From Hippopus hippopus (lineage: Eukaryota; Mollusca; Bivalvia; Cardiida; Cardiidae): DNA of 64,000 bases. A program made the position numbers and the translations under genes. Positions within the stretch are counted from its first letter, which is position 1, and every line of letters begins with the position of its first letter. The notes beneath the pieces are model-generated. The model made no database searches, had not been told where the DNA came from, and saw nothing but the letters and a program-made list of their open reading frames with translations. This document shows, piece by piece, positions 1 through 10,654 of this stretch. The stretch lies in the NCBI GenBank assembly GCA_946811185.2, contig OX328109.1, positions 3,782,001-3,846,000 on the forward strand, written 5' to 3'.

Positions 1-27
1 TTGCTCGGTCAAACCTATAAGATATAC

Positions 28-125
28 AATGTATAGGATCTGACATTTATAAGTTGACATTTGAGATATATTTTTTTTTATTAAACGAGTCTAGAAAAAT
101 GTTATTAAAGATACATCTATACTCG
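28..125 (+). repeat. Interspersed repeat J, copy 1
   Basis: A stretch with 'tgacatt..gacatttgaga' followed by a T run, 'attaaacgagt' and 'tagaaaa.atgttatt' recurs at 18112-18200 in the same orientation and, reversed, at 37860-37935. Three copies in one window mark it as an interspersed repeat of unknown class. No ends or target duplications could be set. Confidence 0.45.
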
Positions 126-574
126 TTTTCAGCAAGTTTTGAGCCAGTTTTTAACAAATTTGATCCTTATTTTATGAAACTTTAATTATTCTTGTATCTT
201 CATGCCAACTGTTGCCCCTGACGACTACAATGTTGCACAGATTATGACGGATAGAAAATGCATGTCATGTTTTGGAGGCCTTCAAAGAACTCACTGTTGT
301 CGTTTCCGGTTTTAAATGAGAACAAATCCCGTGTGTTTTTCTATCCCTTACACCATATATATTGGTAATTTATCCATGTTCACACAGCTGAGCCTTTCTA
401 CACACTTTCAAGTTTAACAGCGGTTTTTTTTTAAGCTGTTAGTATGTTCATGTATCTTTAAGTAACCTTTGGCGAGCTTAACATTTTTTTTTTCAACGAG
501 TTTGTATTTTGTCGTCTTGTGAAACGTTTAGTTCTGCTCGACTTTGTCAACTCTCTGAAAATCATCCTCATGTG

Positions 575-594
575 CGTATTTTTGTCCCTTGCAG
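575..594 (+). other. 3' splice acceptor before the secreted-protein exon
   Basis: A pyrimidine-rich run ends in TTGCAG at 589-594, directly before ATGGATGG. This is a good animal 3' splice site. It places the start codon at the first base of an exon, so transcription and at least one 5' exon lie further upstream, perhaps outside the window. Confidence 0.55.
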
Positions 595-1005
595 ATGGAT
601 GGACGCCTCGTTTTCACGGTGTTGCTACTGGTAACGGTTTGTCAGGGCAAGGAGAAATTCAAATATAAGCTTGAAGTACCAAAGCTCGATTTGACAGGAA
701 ATTGGCTGAGTGAAGGAGGGGGATCTTCTCGAATAAACGGGGCACAGGGGACTATTGACTGGGGCCCTAGTGATTCCCTATCGCTAAGCGGAACCGCAGC
801 ATGGCAGCACGGGTCAGGTTTTAGCGGATCAGTTTCCGGTTCAGTGAAAGTCAGTGACAGTACGTCTTTTAACTTCGGAGTTGACAGCGGCGGAAATGCT
901 AATATTGGAGTAAATCACAGATTCAAACGACGCAGGAGAGGTGCGCATGCGCAACGTCTGATCGAAGAGGTGGTTCATAAAATGGCGGACAGTCGAACAC
1001 TTTAG
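595..1005 (+). CDS. Secreted Gly/Ser-rich attacin/gloverin-like candidate antimicrobial peptide
   Basis: The reading frame gives 136 residues from ATG 595 to TAG. I chose this ATG because it follows a splice acceptor and opens a clear signal peptide: a short charged start, then a hydrophobic core (LVFTVLLLVTV), with likely cleavage after CQG near residue 18. The mature part has no cysteine. It is basic at first (KEKFKYKLEVPK), then Gly/Ser-rich with alternating polar and hydrophobic residues (GTIDWG, GFSGSVSGSVKV, FNFGVDSGGNANIGV), which suggests beta strands. Near residue 110 a run RFKRRRR looks like a furin-type site. The tail GAHAQRLIEEVVHKMADS could form an amphipathic helix. Insect attacins and gloverins are secreted, cysteine-poor, Gly-rich antibacterial proteins with this texture; the match is one of style, seen by eye. 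It could instead be a shell-matrix or another secreted Gly-rich protein. I saw no AATAAA close downstream. Confidence 0.6.
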   Translation: MDGRLVFTVLLLVTVCQGKEKFKYKLEVPKLDLTGNWLSEGGGSSRINGAQGTIDWGPSDSLSLSGTAAWQHGSGFSGSVSGSVKVSDSTSFNFGVDSGGNANIGVNHRFKRRRRGAHAQRLIEEVVHKMADSRTL

Positions 1006-1068
1006 AAGATAATTAATACATCTTTATTATTTACATCAGACTTTCTGTTATTTTTTACACAATCTATT

Positions 1069-1330
1069 TGGCCCATGCTCAGTGAAAAGGGGGTTTAATG
1101 CTTCTGCAAAGGTATCGACCCAGGCCAACCTGAGCAGTGCGCGCAGGCTGACCTAGTTCGAAATCTTTTGATATTGGTCATTTTTCTGCATGTAAAAGTA
1201 CCATTCTATCTCAGGGTTCTTTCGGTTGCTGGACAAAATAGATGTTATGGATCCATAATTAAGTAATGACTTGCTTGATAAAATCCATCAAGGAGATGCA
1301 TTTAATCCCCCTTTGCAAGACCGTGTCTCA
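1069..1330 (+). mobile_element. MITE A, copy 1
   Basis: Family A elements are about 260 bp with inverted ends near TGAGCCATGCTCTG / CAGAGCATGGCTCA, then GGGGGTTTAATGCATC. One internal hairpin is built from GTCAGCCTGCGCAGTCC and its complement, flanked by AAAAAGTATCGACC. The longer arm carries 'GGATCCATAATTATGTGATG'. No coding capacity. 'Plus' here means the hairpin lies near the left end. This copy is full length but diverged at both ends. Confidence 0.75.
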
Positions 1331-1849
1331 TATATAGACTCATTCTGTCTCATACACTTGTGTATCATTTTGCAAACATCTGTAAAATACCGACATATTT
1401 GATTGTCATGAGTATTTTGTCCGAGTGATTCCTCCTGGTTAGTGCAAACTATTTGTCAGTTTGTCTGAGTAATGCTTTTTTTTTCCCGACTGTTCATAAT
1501 CCATTGCGAGCCGTTTTTTGATAACGCCTTTCACCGCAAAGAAATGAATTATTTTACATTTTATTTCTTCACAACATAATCAATTTTGATGAATATGACC
1601 TACAGCATGTTCGAATTCTCAGTCCCACAAAGAAAACTGAGTTCTTTGTTCGCACTTAAGTCGACAGGTTAACTACCTTTAAAGGATAATATCATTATAT
1701 TGAAATACAGTTAATTAAAAAAGAAGTTATCCTTTTTTTTTTCTTCTTATCTGATTTATAGTGGCCTTACAAAATACTTAACCTATTTGGGATTACTTTA
1801 TCCCGGAGTATTGAGAACCGTTTTCATTAAAATGTTAGATTTGTACTAT

Positions 1850-2085
1850 ATATGACACATGCTTTGTCAAGAGGGGCTTAAATGCATGTGTGTGAACCAT
1901 CGTACCATGCAAGTAATCATATAACATCTGTGTGAACCATCGTACCATGCAAGTAATCATATAACTATGGATCCATAAAAATACTTTTTGTCTATTAACC
2001 GACTGTTTCACAAGGTATAGTTGTCCTAGGACATGCAGACAATTTAAAACAAGCAAAAATTTTCTACTCATGTCAGCTTGCGCGG
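1850..2085 (-). mobile_element. MITE A, copy 2, decayed, with a 40-bp internal duplication
   Basis: The left end (CATGCTTTGTCAAGAGGGGC) and inner blocks fit family A on the minus strand, but the hairpin is half lost after 'gtcagcttgcgcggg'. A block containing TGTGAACCATCGTACCATGC occurs at 1891 and again at 1931, an exact 40-bp tandem duplication. Confidence 0.55.
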
Positions 2086-2308
2086 GTCTTTATCATATCA
2101 ACCATCATTTTTGCCAGTTTTGGGGACACAATGGCTGTTGTCTGGCGACAACCGCCATTAAAAGAAAAAACGTTTCAGCTTTGAAGCCATAGATACCAGC
2201 TAATCACATGGAAATATTTACAAACAAACTATCCTTTCAATGTCGTAAATTGCACCAGACGACACTTTCCCAGTTGTCGTAAAATTGAGATGCTGAAATG
2301 CATATCCG

Positions 2309-2533
2309 GTTAACCCTTCCCAAACAATCACGTGTTTTAACGACCCTGGGGAAGATGGCTTATAAAAACAAAGTGGGAAAAGGAAAAAAACATGCTCTTT
2401 ACTAGCTTTTCCTACAGTGTTTTCTACTCTGTCATAGGGAAAAAAAACCAGCATTTTAGCCTCATCTATTTTGATGTCTGCAAATGCTTTCAATTTGGAC
2501 AAGTCTAAAATTTTGTCGTTTGGTAAAGCGTTC
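2309..2533 (+). mobile_element. MITE B, copy 1
   Basis: Family B is about 225 bp with ends near AACCCTTTACCA. It has a block TTTTAACGACCCTGA, a long central hairpin (GTGGGAAAAGGAGAAAATG then CATTTTCTCCTTTTCCCAC) and a right part with GTCGTCTGCAAATGCTTTCA, TTTGGACAAGTC and AAAATTTTGTCG. No coding capacity; open frames across it are by-products. In this copy the hairpin is diverged ('aaagtgggaaaaggaaaaaaa'). Confidence 0.65.
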
Positions 2534-2704
2534 ATAATGTCTTCCACAATTTCCTGTTGTAAAGAATTTTCGAGAGAGTTGAAAAGCGACATGGTTTTCT
2601 TTTATTGGAAGAACTTGTATTATGAACAATTAATAAATTTGCGACGCAGACGCTTTCTTTGTCGTTCCCGTACTTATTGCATAATACGTAAATAGACAAA
2701 GTAT

Positions 2705-2957
2705 ATGTGCCATGCTATGTGAAAACGGGTTTAATGCATCTGCAAAAAGTATCGACCCATGTCAGCCTGCGCAGTTGGCGCAGGCTGACATGAGTCGATA
2801 CTCTTTGCTATTGGTCAATTTGCTGTATGTCCAAGGACCTTTCTATCTCACGATTTAGGCTTTTTCAAGACTAAATGGATTTTAAGGATGTAAAATTTTT
2901 ACTTGGTATAATGCATCACGGAGATGCATTAAGCCAATTTTGCAAGACGAACGGTCA
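2705..2957 (+). mobile_element. MITE A, copy 3
   Basis: Full length, with an intact hairpin (GTCAGCCTGCGCAG with its complement) and both ends recognisable (TGTGCCATGCTATG ... GGTCA). AAGTAT lies on both sides and may be part of a target duplication. Confidence 0.75.
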
Positions 2958-3178
2958 TAAGTATGCTCAGCACTCAATGTTGTCTTAATTCTGTTTTTTT
3001 GTTTGTTTGATGTATTATTTCCTACGCAAATTGCGCAGTGAATATCTAACGTTACTACTTGATCACGGTTTTCCTATCTTAAGTATAACTAGTATATGAG
3101 TGATAATTAAAATGAAAAGTGGACACTTACACTTCTTTAGCTTCTTTCTCTCTGTTATAAGAATGCATTTGATCTTTA

Positions 3179-3303
3179 GCGGGAGTGTCCTTGGGCAAGA
3201 CACCTCAGAGCCCTAAGTTAGTACTGATGAAATAAATGACAAATATTTATATGTGAGCTGTCTCCGTAATATCCCTGAAATAAAGTTGAAAGCGGCGTGA
3301 TTT
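3179..3303 (+). mobile_element. SINE 3' part
   Basis: A run with GTGTCCTTGGGCAAGACAC, CAGAGCCCTAAG, TGTGAGCTGTCTCCGTAATA and TTGAAAGCGGCGT matches the body and tail of the tRNA-derived SINE seen at 7340-7585 and 59978-60095. The tRNA-like head is missing. Confidence 0.6.
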
Positions 3304-3689
3304 AATATTGAATTCTAAAGCGAGCCATATGATTGGCTGAAATGGTCGACAATTGACTATAAAAACGGCGCCTCAGGTACACGTTAAAATAACTAAAGCC
3401 CCTTATTTTACAAAATCACAAGTGAAAATTATATTGCAGCAGAAGAGATTGTCCGGTACGAGCATTTTTCCTTACCACAATGTTTTCAAGCATCAAATAA
3501 AAAAAGTCGTAATTCCTTCTTTCTCTAACGTTACAAGTTATGTACTGAAGACACACAGCACACGCCGGCTGATAATCACTCGATCAGAAAAAGAACAAGA
3601 TACAAAAATTGCAAGTTCTTTAGGGTGCGTTAAATACAATTTCCTATGCTGAATGGAAACCGGATATGGCAATTGGGTTGTCTATTAGA

Positions 3690-4535
3690 TGACGTCATTT
3701 CCTATTCATGATTTCCGTTTCGGACATCCACAGTTTTTCTATTTTCATACTGTACATAGGAACTTCTGATTCAGGGGCAATGAGCTGAATAAATATAACT
3801 TTCATATACATGTAACCATAAAAAGCAAATTTACGATCTGTGACTTTAGGTCTCTTTTAGAGACAGTGGTACATTTTATTTTTCAATTTCTAAAGAAGAA
3901 ATTCTAAACGGAATACGAGGTACCCTTTCAATTAGATTGTAAGAGATGAAAAGAGAGTGCAAACAAGTCATAGGCAAATGGTTTCTATGTGTTCTGCCTA
4001 ACAAGAAAATACTGTAACATATGTACATGATATATAGGTATTTCTCACTTACATATGGGCCATACTTTGGCAAAAGGGGATTTAATTATTAATGTATCTC
4101 CGTGATACATTATACCAAGCAAGTCATCACAGAATTATGGACCTTTAAAATCCATTTTGTCAAACAACGGGCTAAATCCTGAGGAAGAAGAGGCCTTGGA
4201 TAGCTCAGAAAATTTACCGAAAGTAAAAAGTTTAGATCTAGGTCAGCCTGCGCGGACTGCGCAGGCTGACCTGAATCGATACTTTTTGTAGATGCATGAA
4301 GACCAGAGCATAGCTAAAATGAAGTAGATTTGTCATGTCATCTCCTAATTCGGAATCAATCTTGACACCATGATACAGTAAGTCTGTCAAAAGTACTCTT
4401 AGTAGTTGTCGATGTCACACTATCCTGTCAAAGAAAATCAGAGAACATCAAAACCGCTGTCCTCGCTGACGTCATTTCCGTCATGAATCTTGTAGACAAT
4501 TGTACTTTGTTAATGAAACGCGGTAAGTGACGTCA
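3690..4535. promoter_or_regulatory. Three perfect CRE-type palindromes
   Basis: TGACGTCA occurs exactly at 3690-3697, 4467-4474 and 4528-4535. This octamer is the consensus for CREB/ATF factors. No gene was recognised beside them, so any role is open. Confidence 0.25.
4054..4317 (-). mobile_element. MITE A, copy 4
   Basis: Full-length minus copy: GGGCCATACTTTGGCAAAAG on the left, then the AT-rich arm and the hairpin GTCAGCCTGCGCGGACTGCG, ending AGAGCATAGCT. Confidence 0.75.
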
Positions 4536-4789
4536 GATACATGCTGATGAAATAAGAATTGCTGCTATTATTTTTATTTTTTTCTTCAAATGCCTGAGTA
4601 AAGGACTTTTTTCATTAAAATATGCATAGTTTACAAGGATCTTTTCAAAGCCGCCTGCTATAAATTTATTGTTTTAAAATAGCGGTAACGACGTAAAAGA
4701 ACTAAATTCTTGCGTTTTGAAGTATGAAAGCTGGTGTTCAGTATTAAGGTGTAGCCACTGGGGAAAGAACATGGAACAAAATGTCATTT

Positions 4790-5275
4790 AAATGGGCGTT
4801 ATTTCCGACAAGGACCAGAAGAAACAACAAATACGTGTCACCGTCTTTATCATGAGGTGACCGAATAAAGGAAATGTTGGGTTCTTACCGTTTTACTGTC
4901 TCGGGTAAATTCTAGACCATGCGTGTACCGTGGGTAGGTTATTCTCTTTATTCTTTACGTTTATTTATCGTCGCCACCGGTTGCCCACATGGGCGACGCC
5001 CCCTGAAGATTGTCAGTTTTGTTACGGAGAATAATGCAAAATACAGGACGAAACCCATCCTAAGTTACGCCTGTTTTTTTTTTTACGTGCTTGGTGTATA
5101 GCACCGTCATACGGGACCTCGGCTTTAAACGTCTCATCCGAAAGACCATTAGTCATTTCAGACGGCCAGCCATGGGGCTTGAACCCACACGCTCAAGTGA
5201 CCCAAGACTTGATGTTTACAAGTCCTACGCTCTACAACCTGAGCTATGCACACTGGTCTTAAATCGGTCTCAAAG
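4790..5275 (-). mobile_element. tRNA-derived SINE, minus strand
   Basis: Read on the minus strand, 5262-5160 looks like a tRNA: TAGCTCAGGTTGTAGAGCGT (A box), an anticodon-like CTTGTAA, and GTGGGTTCAAGCCCC (B box). The stems do not pair well, so it is a SINE head and not a working tRNA. Its body (5150-5090) contains 'gtctcatccgaaagacc' reading with the + strand. The far end is uncertain. Confidence 0.5.
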
Positions 5276-5504
5276 CCGCGATTCGCTTTGAATAGTAATA
5301 CCAGGTGATAGCAACTTTTACAGCCAATCACGTGACATGTCTAAAAATTGAGCATTGAACAAAAATCGAATACAGGATTGTTGGCGAATGATCCCAGGAT
5401 TGAAATGACCGACTGCCATGACTTGACAGAAACAATTTTTAAGACGGCGTTTAACGCAGACAAATAGACACATCCCAGGGTCCTTGTTTAGCAAACATTC
5501 TGCA

Positions 5505-5697
5505 AAGCATTCTTAGACTAATCAGTCTAGATTTAGAAAGTACATGTACCACAATTTCTGATTGGCTAAATCATTTAGGTTTAGCCAATCAGAAATCGCG
5601 TTACTTTGAAATTCCCCCCCCCCCAAAAAAAAAGGGAAAAATAATTAACAATAATCTTGAGATTAAAACTAAGAATATTATGAAGAAAGTTTGGTGA
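5505..5697. mobile_element. MITE E, copy 1
   Basis: Family E elements are 170-200 bp near-palindromes with outer CACCAACCATTCTTA, then CTTAGTCTTATTCTC, and a centre TTGGCTAAAC..GTTTAGCCAATCAG. Here the centre is clear at 5560-5590 and the arms carry 'ttcttagact' and 'aactaagaat'. A C/A homopolymer interrupts the right arm. Confidence 0.6.
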
Positions 5698-6177
5698 TTA
5701 CGGCCGTAGAAAAAGAAGTAACTTTTTCCTATCTTTCATCTTCAATAAAACATCATTTTTATATTGCGTCATCTTCACTTCCGGATCCGCTTACGTCGAC
5801 ATATTGGCTGTTTGGACAGATACTATAGCTGTGAAGTAAAAGTTAACATATTTCATTGAAACGAAATCCAATAATGTAGCCCTGTGCTAGACAAATTGTC
5901 CTAGTGAAGAATTGTTTCTTTCTTCTACCAAGTTTTCCAGGCCCACTTTTTCCTCTAAGCTTTTTGATAATAAATGTCTATTTTTTTTCTGTTAATATAA
6001 TTGGATTGAATTTGCCGTTCAGTAATTTCCTTTCTTTTTTGAGTTATATGTTGTCTGTTTTCGTCCGTCGATTCGAAACAAATCGCATTTCAAAAAAACG
6101 AAAATGCCAATATTTTCGTTTCAAGAAAATACTTTTACAATTGGTACTATTACACAATCCATGCACTTTCTGTGTAA

Positions 6178-6402
6178 CGCTCTACCGAATAATTTCAAGT
6201 TTTAACGATCCTAAACAAAAAACCTTTGGAAAACACTGTGGAAAAAAGGAGAAAATACTGATTATTGAATTTTCTAAATTTCTCACAATGTTTTCTAACT
6301 TACCAAAGGCAAATCAAACCATGAATACTCATCTAAATTGCCGTCTGCAAATGGTTTGAATTTGGCCGAGTCTATCTTATATCTGTTGAAGGGCTAACCT
6401 AT
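6178..6402 (+). mobile_element. MITE B, copy 2
   Basis: Diverged B copy. TTTTAACGATCCTAA, the hairpin half GTGGAAAAAAGGAGAAAAT and GTCTGCAAATGGTTTGAATT are in family order. The second hairpin arm has decayed. Confidence 0.55.
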
Positions 6403-6438
6403 TCTAGACGATTTTGGACTTGTCCAAACTGAAAGCAT

Positions 6439-6676
6439 TTGGGCCATCTTCTAGCAAACGAGGGCTGAAAGCATCTCCGTAATGCATTATACCAAGGAAG
6501 TCACTGCATAACTAAGGATCCATAAGTCCAGTTAGTCTAATAATCGACTGAATAATGAGGAAGAATGGTCTTTGGACATGTAGAAAAAAAAAAAAGCAAA
6601 AGCAAAAAGTTTCGATCCATGTCAGCCTGCGCGGACTGCGCAGGCTGACTTGGGTTGATACTTTTTGCAGATGCAG
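6439..6676 (-). mobile_element. MITE A, copy 5
   Basis: Minus copy starting GGGCCATCTTCTAGCAAACG, with the hairpin GTCAGCCTGCGCGGACTGCG intact and a decayed right end. An A-run lies beside the hairpin. Confidence 0.7.
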
Positions 6677-6876
6677 ATAAACTCAGGAACTGTTTTGTAG
6701 AGAGTTAAGAAAAAACCAAAAATGTTTCATATTTGAGAGAGTTCAATGCAATTTATCGATCGAATTCGGCCTTCGTTTCTGCAAAAGCCTTTTATTATAG
6801 TTGTTATTAATTTCTGCGAAGAAACCACAAAAAAGCCTCGATCGTTGAATGACAAATACTGCGAAAATGCATTTTT

Positions 6877-7097
6877 AACCCTTTACCACACAATTCTGAG
6901 TCCCCGTGGAAAAAGGCTTTTGAAAACATTGTGGGGAAAAGGAGAAAATGCTGGTAACCAGCATTTTCTCCTTTTCCCCACAATGTTTTCTACACTTCCA
7001 AAGAGAGATATCAGCTTTCGAGTCCAGCATAATTTATCGTCTGCAAATGCTTTAAATTTGGATCAGTTTAAAATTTTCTTGTTTGGTGAAAGAGTTA
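6877..7097 (+). mobile_element. MITE B, copy 3
   Basis: Near full length from AACCCTTTACCACACAATTC to GTTTGGTGAAAGAGTTA. The central hairpin (AAAGGAGAAAATGCTGGTAA / CCAGCATTTTCTCCTTTTCC) is close to perfect. Confidence 0.75.
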
Positions 7098-7339
7098 TGA
7101 GGTGAATTTTGTTGGACATTTGAATTTTCTTTCATTGAAAATTATGAGAAATGCAGTCTAGAGCTGAAGCTGGAAACAGTAGATTTCCCTAATGAATTCA
7201 CGCTTTCCGTATTTCAGCGCGAAACTCTTTTCTTGCCAATAAATGACCAAGTATGTATATTTTTTTCAGAAATTGTAGATCAAGAAATTGTAGATCAACA
7301 ACAGACTGCTCATACGTGCTGTCTGTTCTTGGTCTACAC

Positions 7340-7585
7340 TCTCCGATGACTCAGTGATAGAGTACAGGACTCGTAACCTGAAGGCCCCTGGTTAGAGCCT
7401 CACTGGAAGCACTGAACTTTTCGTCGGAGTGTCCTTGGTAAAGACACCTCAGAGCCCTAGCTTAGTACTTGTAGAACCCAGGAAATACGTGAATATGTGA
7501 GCTGTCGCCGTTATATGACTGAAATAGTGTTTAAGAGCGTAAAGCACCATTCAATCAATCAATCAATCAATCATCAATAAGAACC
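7340..7585 (+). mobile_element. tRNA-derived SINE with AATC tail
   Basis: The head carries an A-box-like GACTCAGTGATAGAGTACAG and a weak B-box-like GGTTAGAGCCTC. The body has GGAGTGTCCTTGG and CAGAGCCCTAGC, then GTGAGCTGTCGCCGTTATAT, and the end is a run of AATC repeats. The tail type recurs in other SINEs here. Confidence 0.7.
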
Positions 7586-7805
7586 TACATGGTATCCGCA
7601 ACGTAACCTAATCGTTAACTAACCCATAACAGGAAAAGAAAATGAGAAATGCAAGCCTAACAATACTTATTAGACATCGCAATGAAACGTGTCTCCGTTA
7701 GTGAAAACAGTTGCATTTGATCATTGTGGCGCCTCATGAGCGGCGGCACCATATTTTTATTCGCTTTTGAAAAGTGCCTGTGGAGGTAGCCATATTGGCT
7801 TCCGT

Positions 7806-7900
7806 GCATTTCTGCCCTTAACAATTTCGGCCCATTACAATTTCGGCCCTTAACAATTTCGGCCCATTACAATTTTGGCCCATTACAATTTCGGCCCATA
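7806..7900. repeat. 16-bp minisatellite
   Basis: About five to six units alternate between TTTCGGCCCATTACAA and TTTCGGCCCTTAACAA. It is a short GC-richer tandem array in AT-rich DNA. No gene overlaps it. Confidence 0.8.
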
Positions 7901-8566
7901 GTCTGTATACCAATTGAACGACACTTGAATGTTTCCTTTCATGTTTGTCTGTCAGCTTGCATGCTCCTACCTGTCCATCTATCAGTCTGTGTGTTGATTA
8001 ATTGCTTTTATATCAAATGTCCAGTCACCCAATATTGTTTACTATATGGACTGGTTCAGTGGTTTTTTTTTTTAACATACATGTAAAAATCCGGTACTTT
8101 CATTACCAGATCGAGCCCGTACCAGCTTTGTTTTTCTATTTTGACTGATCTTTTGTTTCTTTAACGTGTAAAATACCGTATTTTTATTGCCAGATCGATA
8201 AAAACCAGATTGTATCCCAGATGGCCCAGAGTTTAAATATCTGTCATGTAGTATCACCACGTAGACCTGTACGAAGTTTGTTCAAGTGATGCCCTTGGCG
8301 TAAAAATTCAACCCGCTGTAATGTGCCCTATTTCAGAAACAACTGATTTGCGGCGCTATTGATGTTATGCATCAATAGTTTCTTGTATACCGTATATGTT
8401 GACATTAATTTTTGGTTACACGTGGTACCGGTAGTAGGTGTAAACGCACCTTTAATTTGGAGAGTTCCACTTATAGAAATAAGAAGTGTTGCATTCTCAG
8501 TCCTATTCAAAGTTTCCTATTCAAAGTTTAGAAAATAAAATAAGTTCTGATTTGCTTCAGCCAATC

Positions 8567-8848
8567 AGGGCCTGTGTTCACCAACCATTCTTAAAAATAT
8601 TCTTAGTCTTATTCTCCAACATTTTCAAAATTTGAAAGTAACGCAACTTCGGATTGGCTTAACCATTAAATTTCTGATTGATTCTGAAATGCAACTTCTA
8701 ATTGGCTAAATTTTCTAAATTTGTGATTGACCCTAAAATGCAATTTCTGGGCCCGTATTCACCAACCATTCTTAAGAACGGTCTTGGTCTCAGTCTCCAG
8801 AATTTTCTAAATTTGGAAACAATGCAACTTCTGTTGGCTAAACATCGC
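8567..8848. mobile_element. MITE E, copies 2 and 3 in tandem
   Basis: CACCAACCATTCTTAA occurs twice (8579 and 8759), each followed by a TCTTAGTCT- or TCTTGGTCT-type block, a CTCCA block and GATTGGCT/TTGGCTAAAC. The right arms are incomplete, so this looks like a partial tandem pair. Confidence 0.6.
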
Positions 8849-9264
8849 AATGAAATGTGCCTCCGTTACTATCCCTTTTTGTTTCAAAGGATTCTTTTCT
8901 CGAGATGTTCAGTAAAGGGTTAATATAATACTCATTTAGCCAAATCAATGGAGAAAATGATGTTTATAGAAACAGGCTATTTTCAAAGTAAAGACAGCTG
9001 TTGCTATATTTATTACATATGTTGGATTAACCCGAAGTACTTAACTACTTTTTTATTTTATACAACATGTAAATTTTCCGGCTTAGACACATGCATCGCA
9101 TGCGGATTAAATCGGACACAACGAGGGAAAAAATCTGTATCTACACAATGTCAAATGTATACGGCCCCAAATATGGTAAGATGACGTAACTCGCGTGCGG
9201 ACTACTTTCAGCTTGGTTTTTAATTTGACTGGTCAAAATATTACTTTTTAATTTTCATCCGCCC

Positions 9265-9444
9265 TTGTCTTTGTGTCTGTGTGCCCGTCCGTCCCTCTGT
9301 CCCTACGTCCGTCCCTCCGTCTGTCTAGTATGTCTGTCCGTCCGTCCGTCTGTGCATCCGTCAGTCAGTCTGCCTGTCAGCCTGTCTGTCTCGACAGGAG
9401 AGCGGTAGTTGTGATCTCGTCACAGCGTGTTCTGTATTTCTCTT

Positions 9445-9477
<33 letters not shown>
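9265..9477. repeat. GTCC/GTCT array and TC microsatellite
   Basis: Interrupted GTCC/GTCT tetranucleotides run from about 9265 to 9395 and a pure TC run follows at about 9450-9476. The open frame here (SVCPSVPLSL...) is a product of the simple repeat. Confidence 0.85.
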
Positions 9478-9480
<3 letters not shown>

Positions 9481-9754
9481 ATATTATAATAAAGCTAAGC
9501 CTAGTAGAAGAAAATCAAGAGTAAGAATAAATGTCCTCGTTAAAGTACAGATATTTTCACGCAGTACTCTCGTCCTTTGATTCTGCGCAATAACCATCAG
9601 CCACAACATCAGTGAAGCGTTACTTGGTCAGATTATCAAGGTAAAACTCCTATTAACAGTGCATTATGTTATAACACTTTTCGGATATTTTTCTATAAGA
9701 ATAAAATATAACCTGGAAAGTAAGTATCATTGTGTTAACATTTAGCCTACCAAA

Positions 9755-9800
9755 TAAATAGATAAATAAATAAATAAATAAATAAATTAATAATAATAAA
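9755..9800. repeat. AAAT microsatellite
   Basis: A short run of TAAA/AAAT units, just left of MITE C copy 1. Confidence 0.8.
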
Positions 9801-9835
9801 AACTTTCAAGCCGATATTAACACTTAAGTTGCTAT

Positions 9836-10168
9836 GCGCGACTCACTGACCATTTGCGGACAGCGTAGATCAAGATCAGACTGCACAGAACGTGCAGTCT
9901 GATCTTGGATCTACACTGTCCGATAAAGAGGTATTATTCCACAAAACATACCTTTGAAATTGCAATATTTGGGTTTTTTACTTTCGAATTGAAAATTTCA
10001 TTTTAGTTATTTATCAGGATAAAGATTGAAAACCCGAATAATGCTTTTTCAAACTTGTTTTTTAGAAAAATATCTCCTTATCGGACAGAGTAGATCCAAG
10101 ATCAGACTGCACGTTCTGTGCAGTCTGATCTTGATCTACACTGTCCGCAAAAGGTCAGTGAGTCGCGC
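9836..10168. mobile_element. MITE C, copy 1, full length with two hairpins
   Basis: The element starts GCGCGACTCACTGACC and ends with the complement GGTCAGTGAGTCGCGC. Just inside each end sits a hairpin: GATCAGACTGCACAG..GTGCAGTCTGATC at 9870-9905 and again at 10099-10133. Both hairpins are bounded by GGACAGNGTAGATC and its complement. The middle is AT-rich. This is the reference copy; most others keep only one hairpin. Confidence 0.8.
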
Positions 10169-10299
10169 TTACCAACCTAAAGGTTAAACGCTTTTCGGAT
10201 ATTAAAAGAAAAATAACCTTGAAAGTTAGTACGAAAGTGTTTAATTTTTCCACTTATCCAAATTGAAAGTATTTCCATTTACGAAAAACGAGCTGCATG

Positions 10300-10397
10300 C
10301 ATACGATTTTATGGATCCATAATTATGTAATGTCTTGCTCGGTATAATGCATCACAGAGATGCATTTAATCCCCTGTTGTCAGAGCATAGCTCGTAT
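10300..10397 (+). mobile_element. MITE A, copy 6, right half only
   Basis: Only the hairpin-distal arm remains: TTTTATGGATCCATAATTAT, GCTCGGTATAATGCATCAC and the end TCAGAGCATAGCTC. Confidence 0.65.
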
Positions 10398-10654
10398 ATT
10401 TTGACTTTCAGGGTCGCAAAAGGTCAGAAATATATCTCTCGAAAAGAACTGTGCAAGGCAACTTTGATAAAAATCAATATGAAATAAGGATGATTAACAT
10501 GTTTTAAGGTTTAATAGTCTACATGAATAAATGTTAAAAAAGTGTAGCAAATGAAGAAAATGCTATTTGCAAGCAATTTTTCTTTCTGTCACAAGATCTT
10601 AAAAAAGAAAGAGAGAGAAAAAAAAATGGCCTGCTCTCAAGATGAATAAGTCTT

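Noticed and set aside
2218..2592. 124-residue minus-strand frame (MSLFNSLENSLQQEI...)
   Set aside because: Most of it covers MITE B copy 1 in reverse; peptides such as DKILDLSKLKAFAD recur at other B copies.
5904..6359. 151-residue frame rich in F, L and S
   Set aside because: AT-rich sequence running into MITE B; no domain, no good start and no match to any family that I know.
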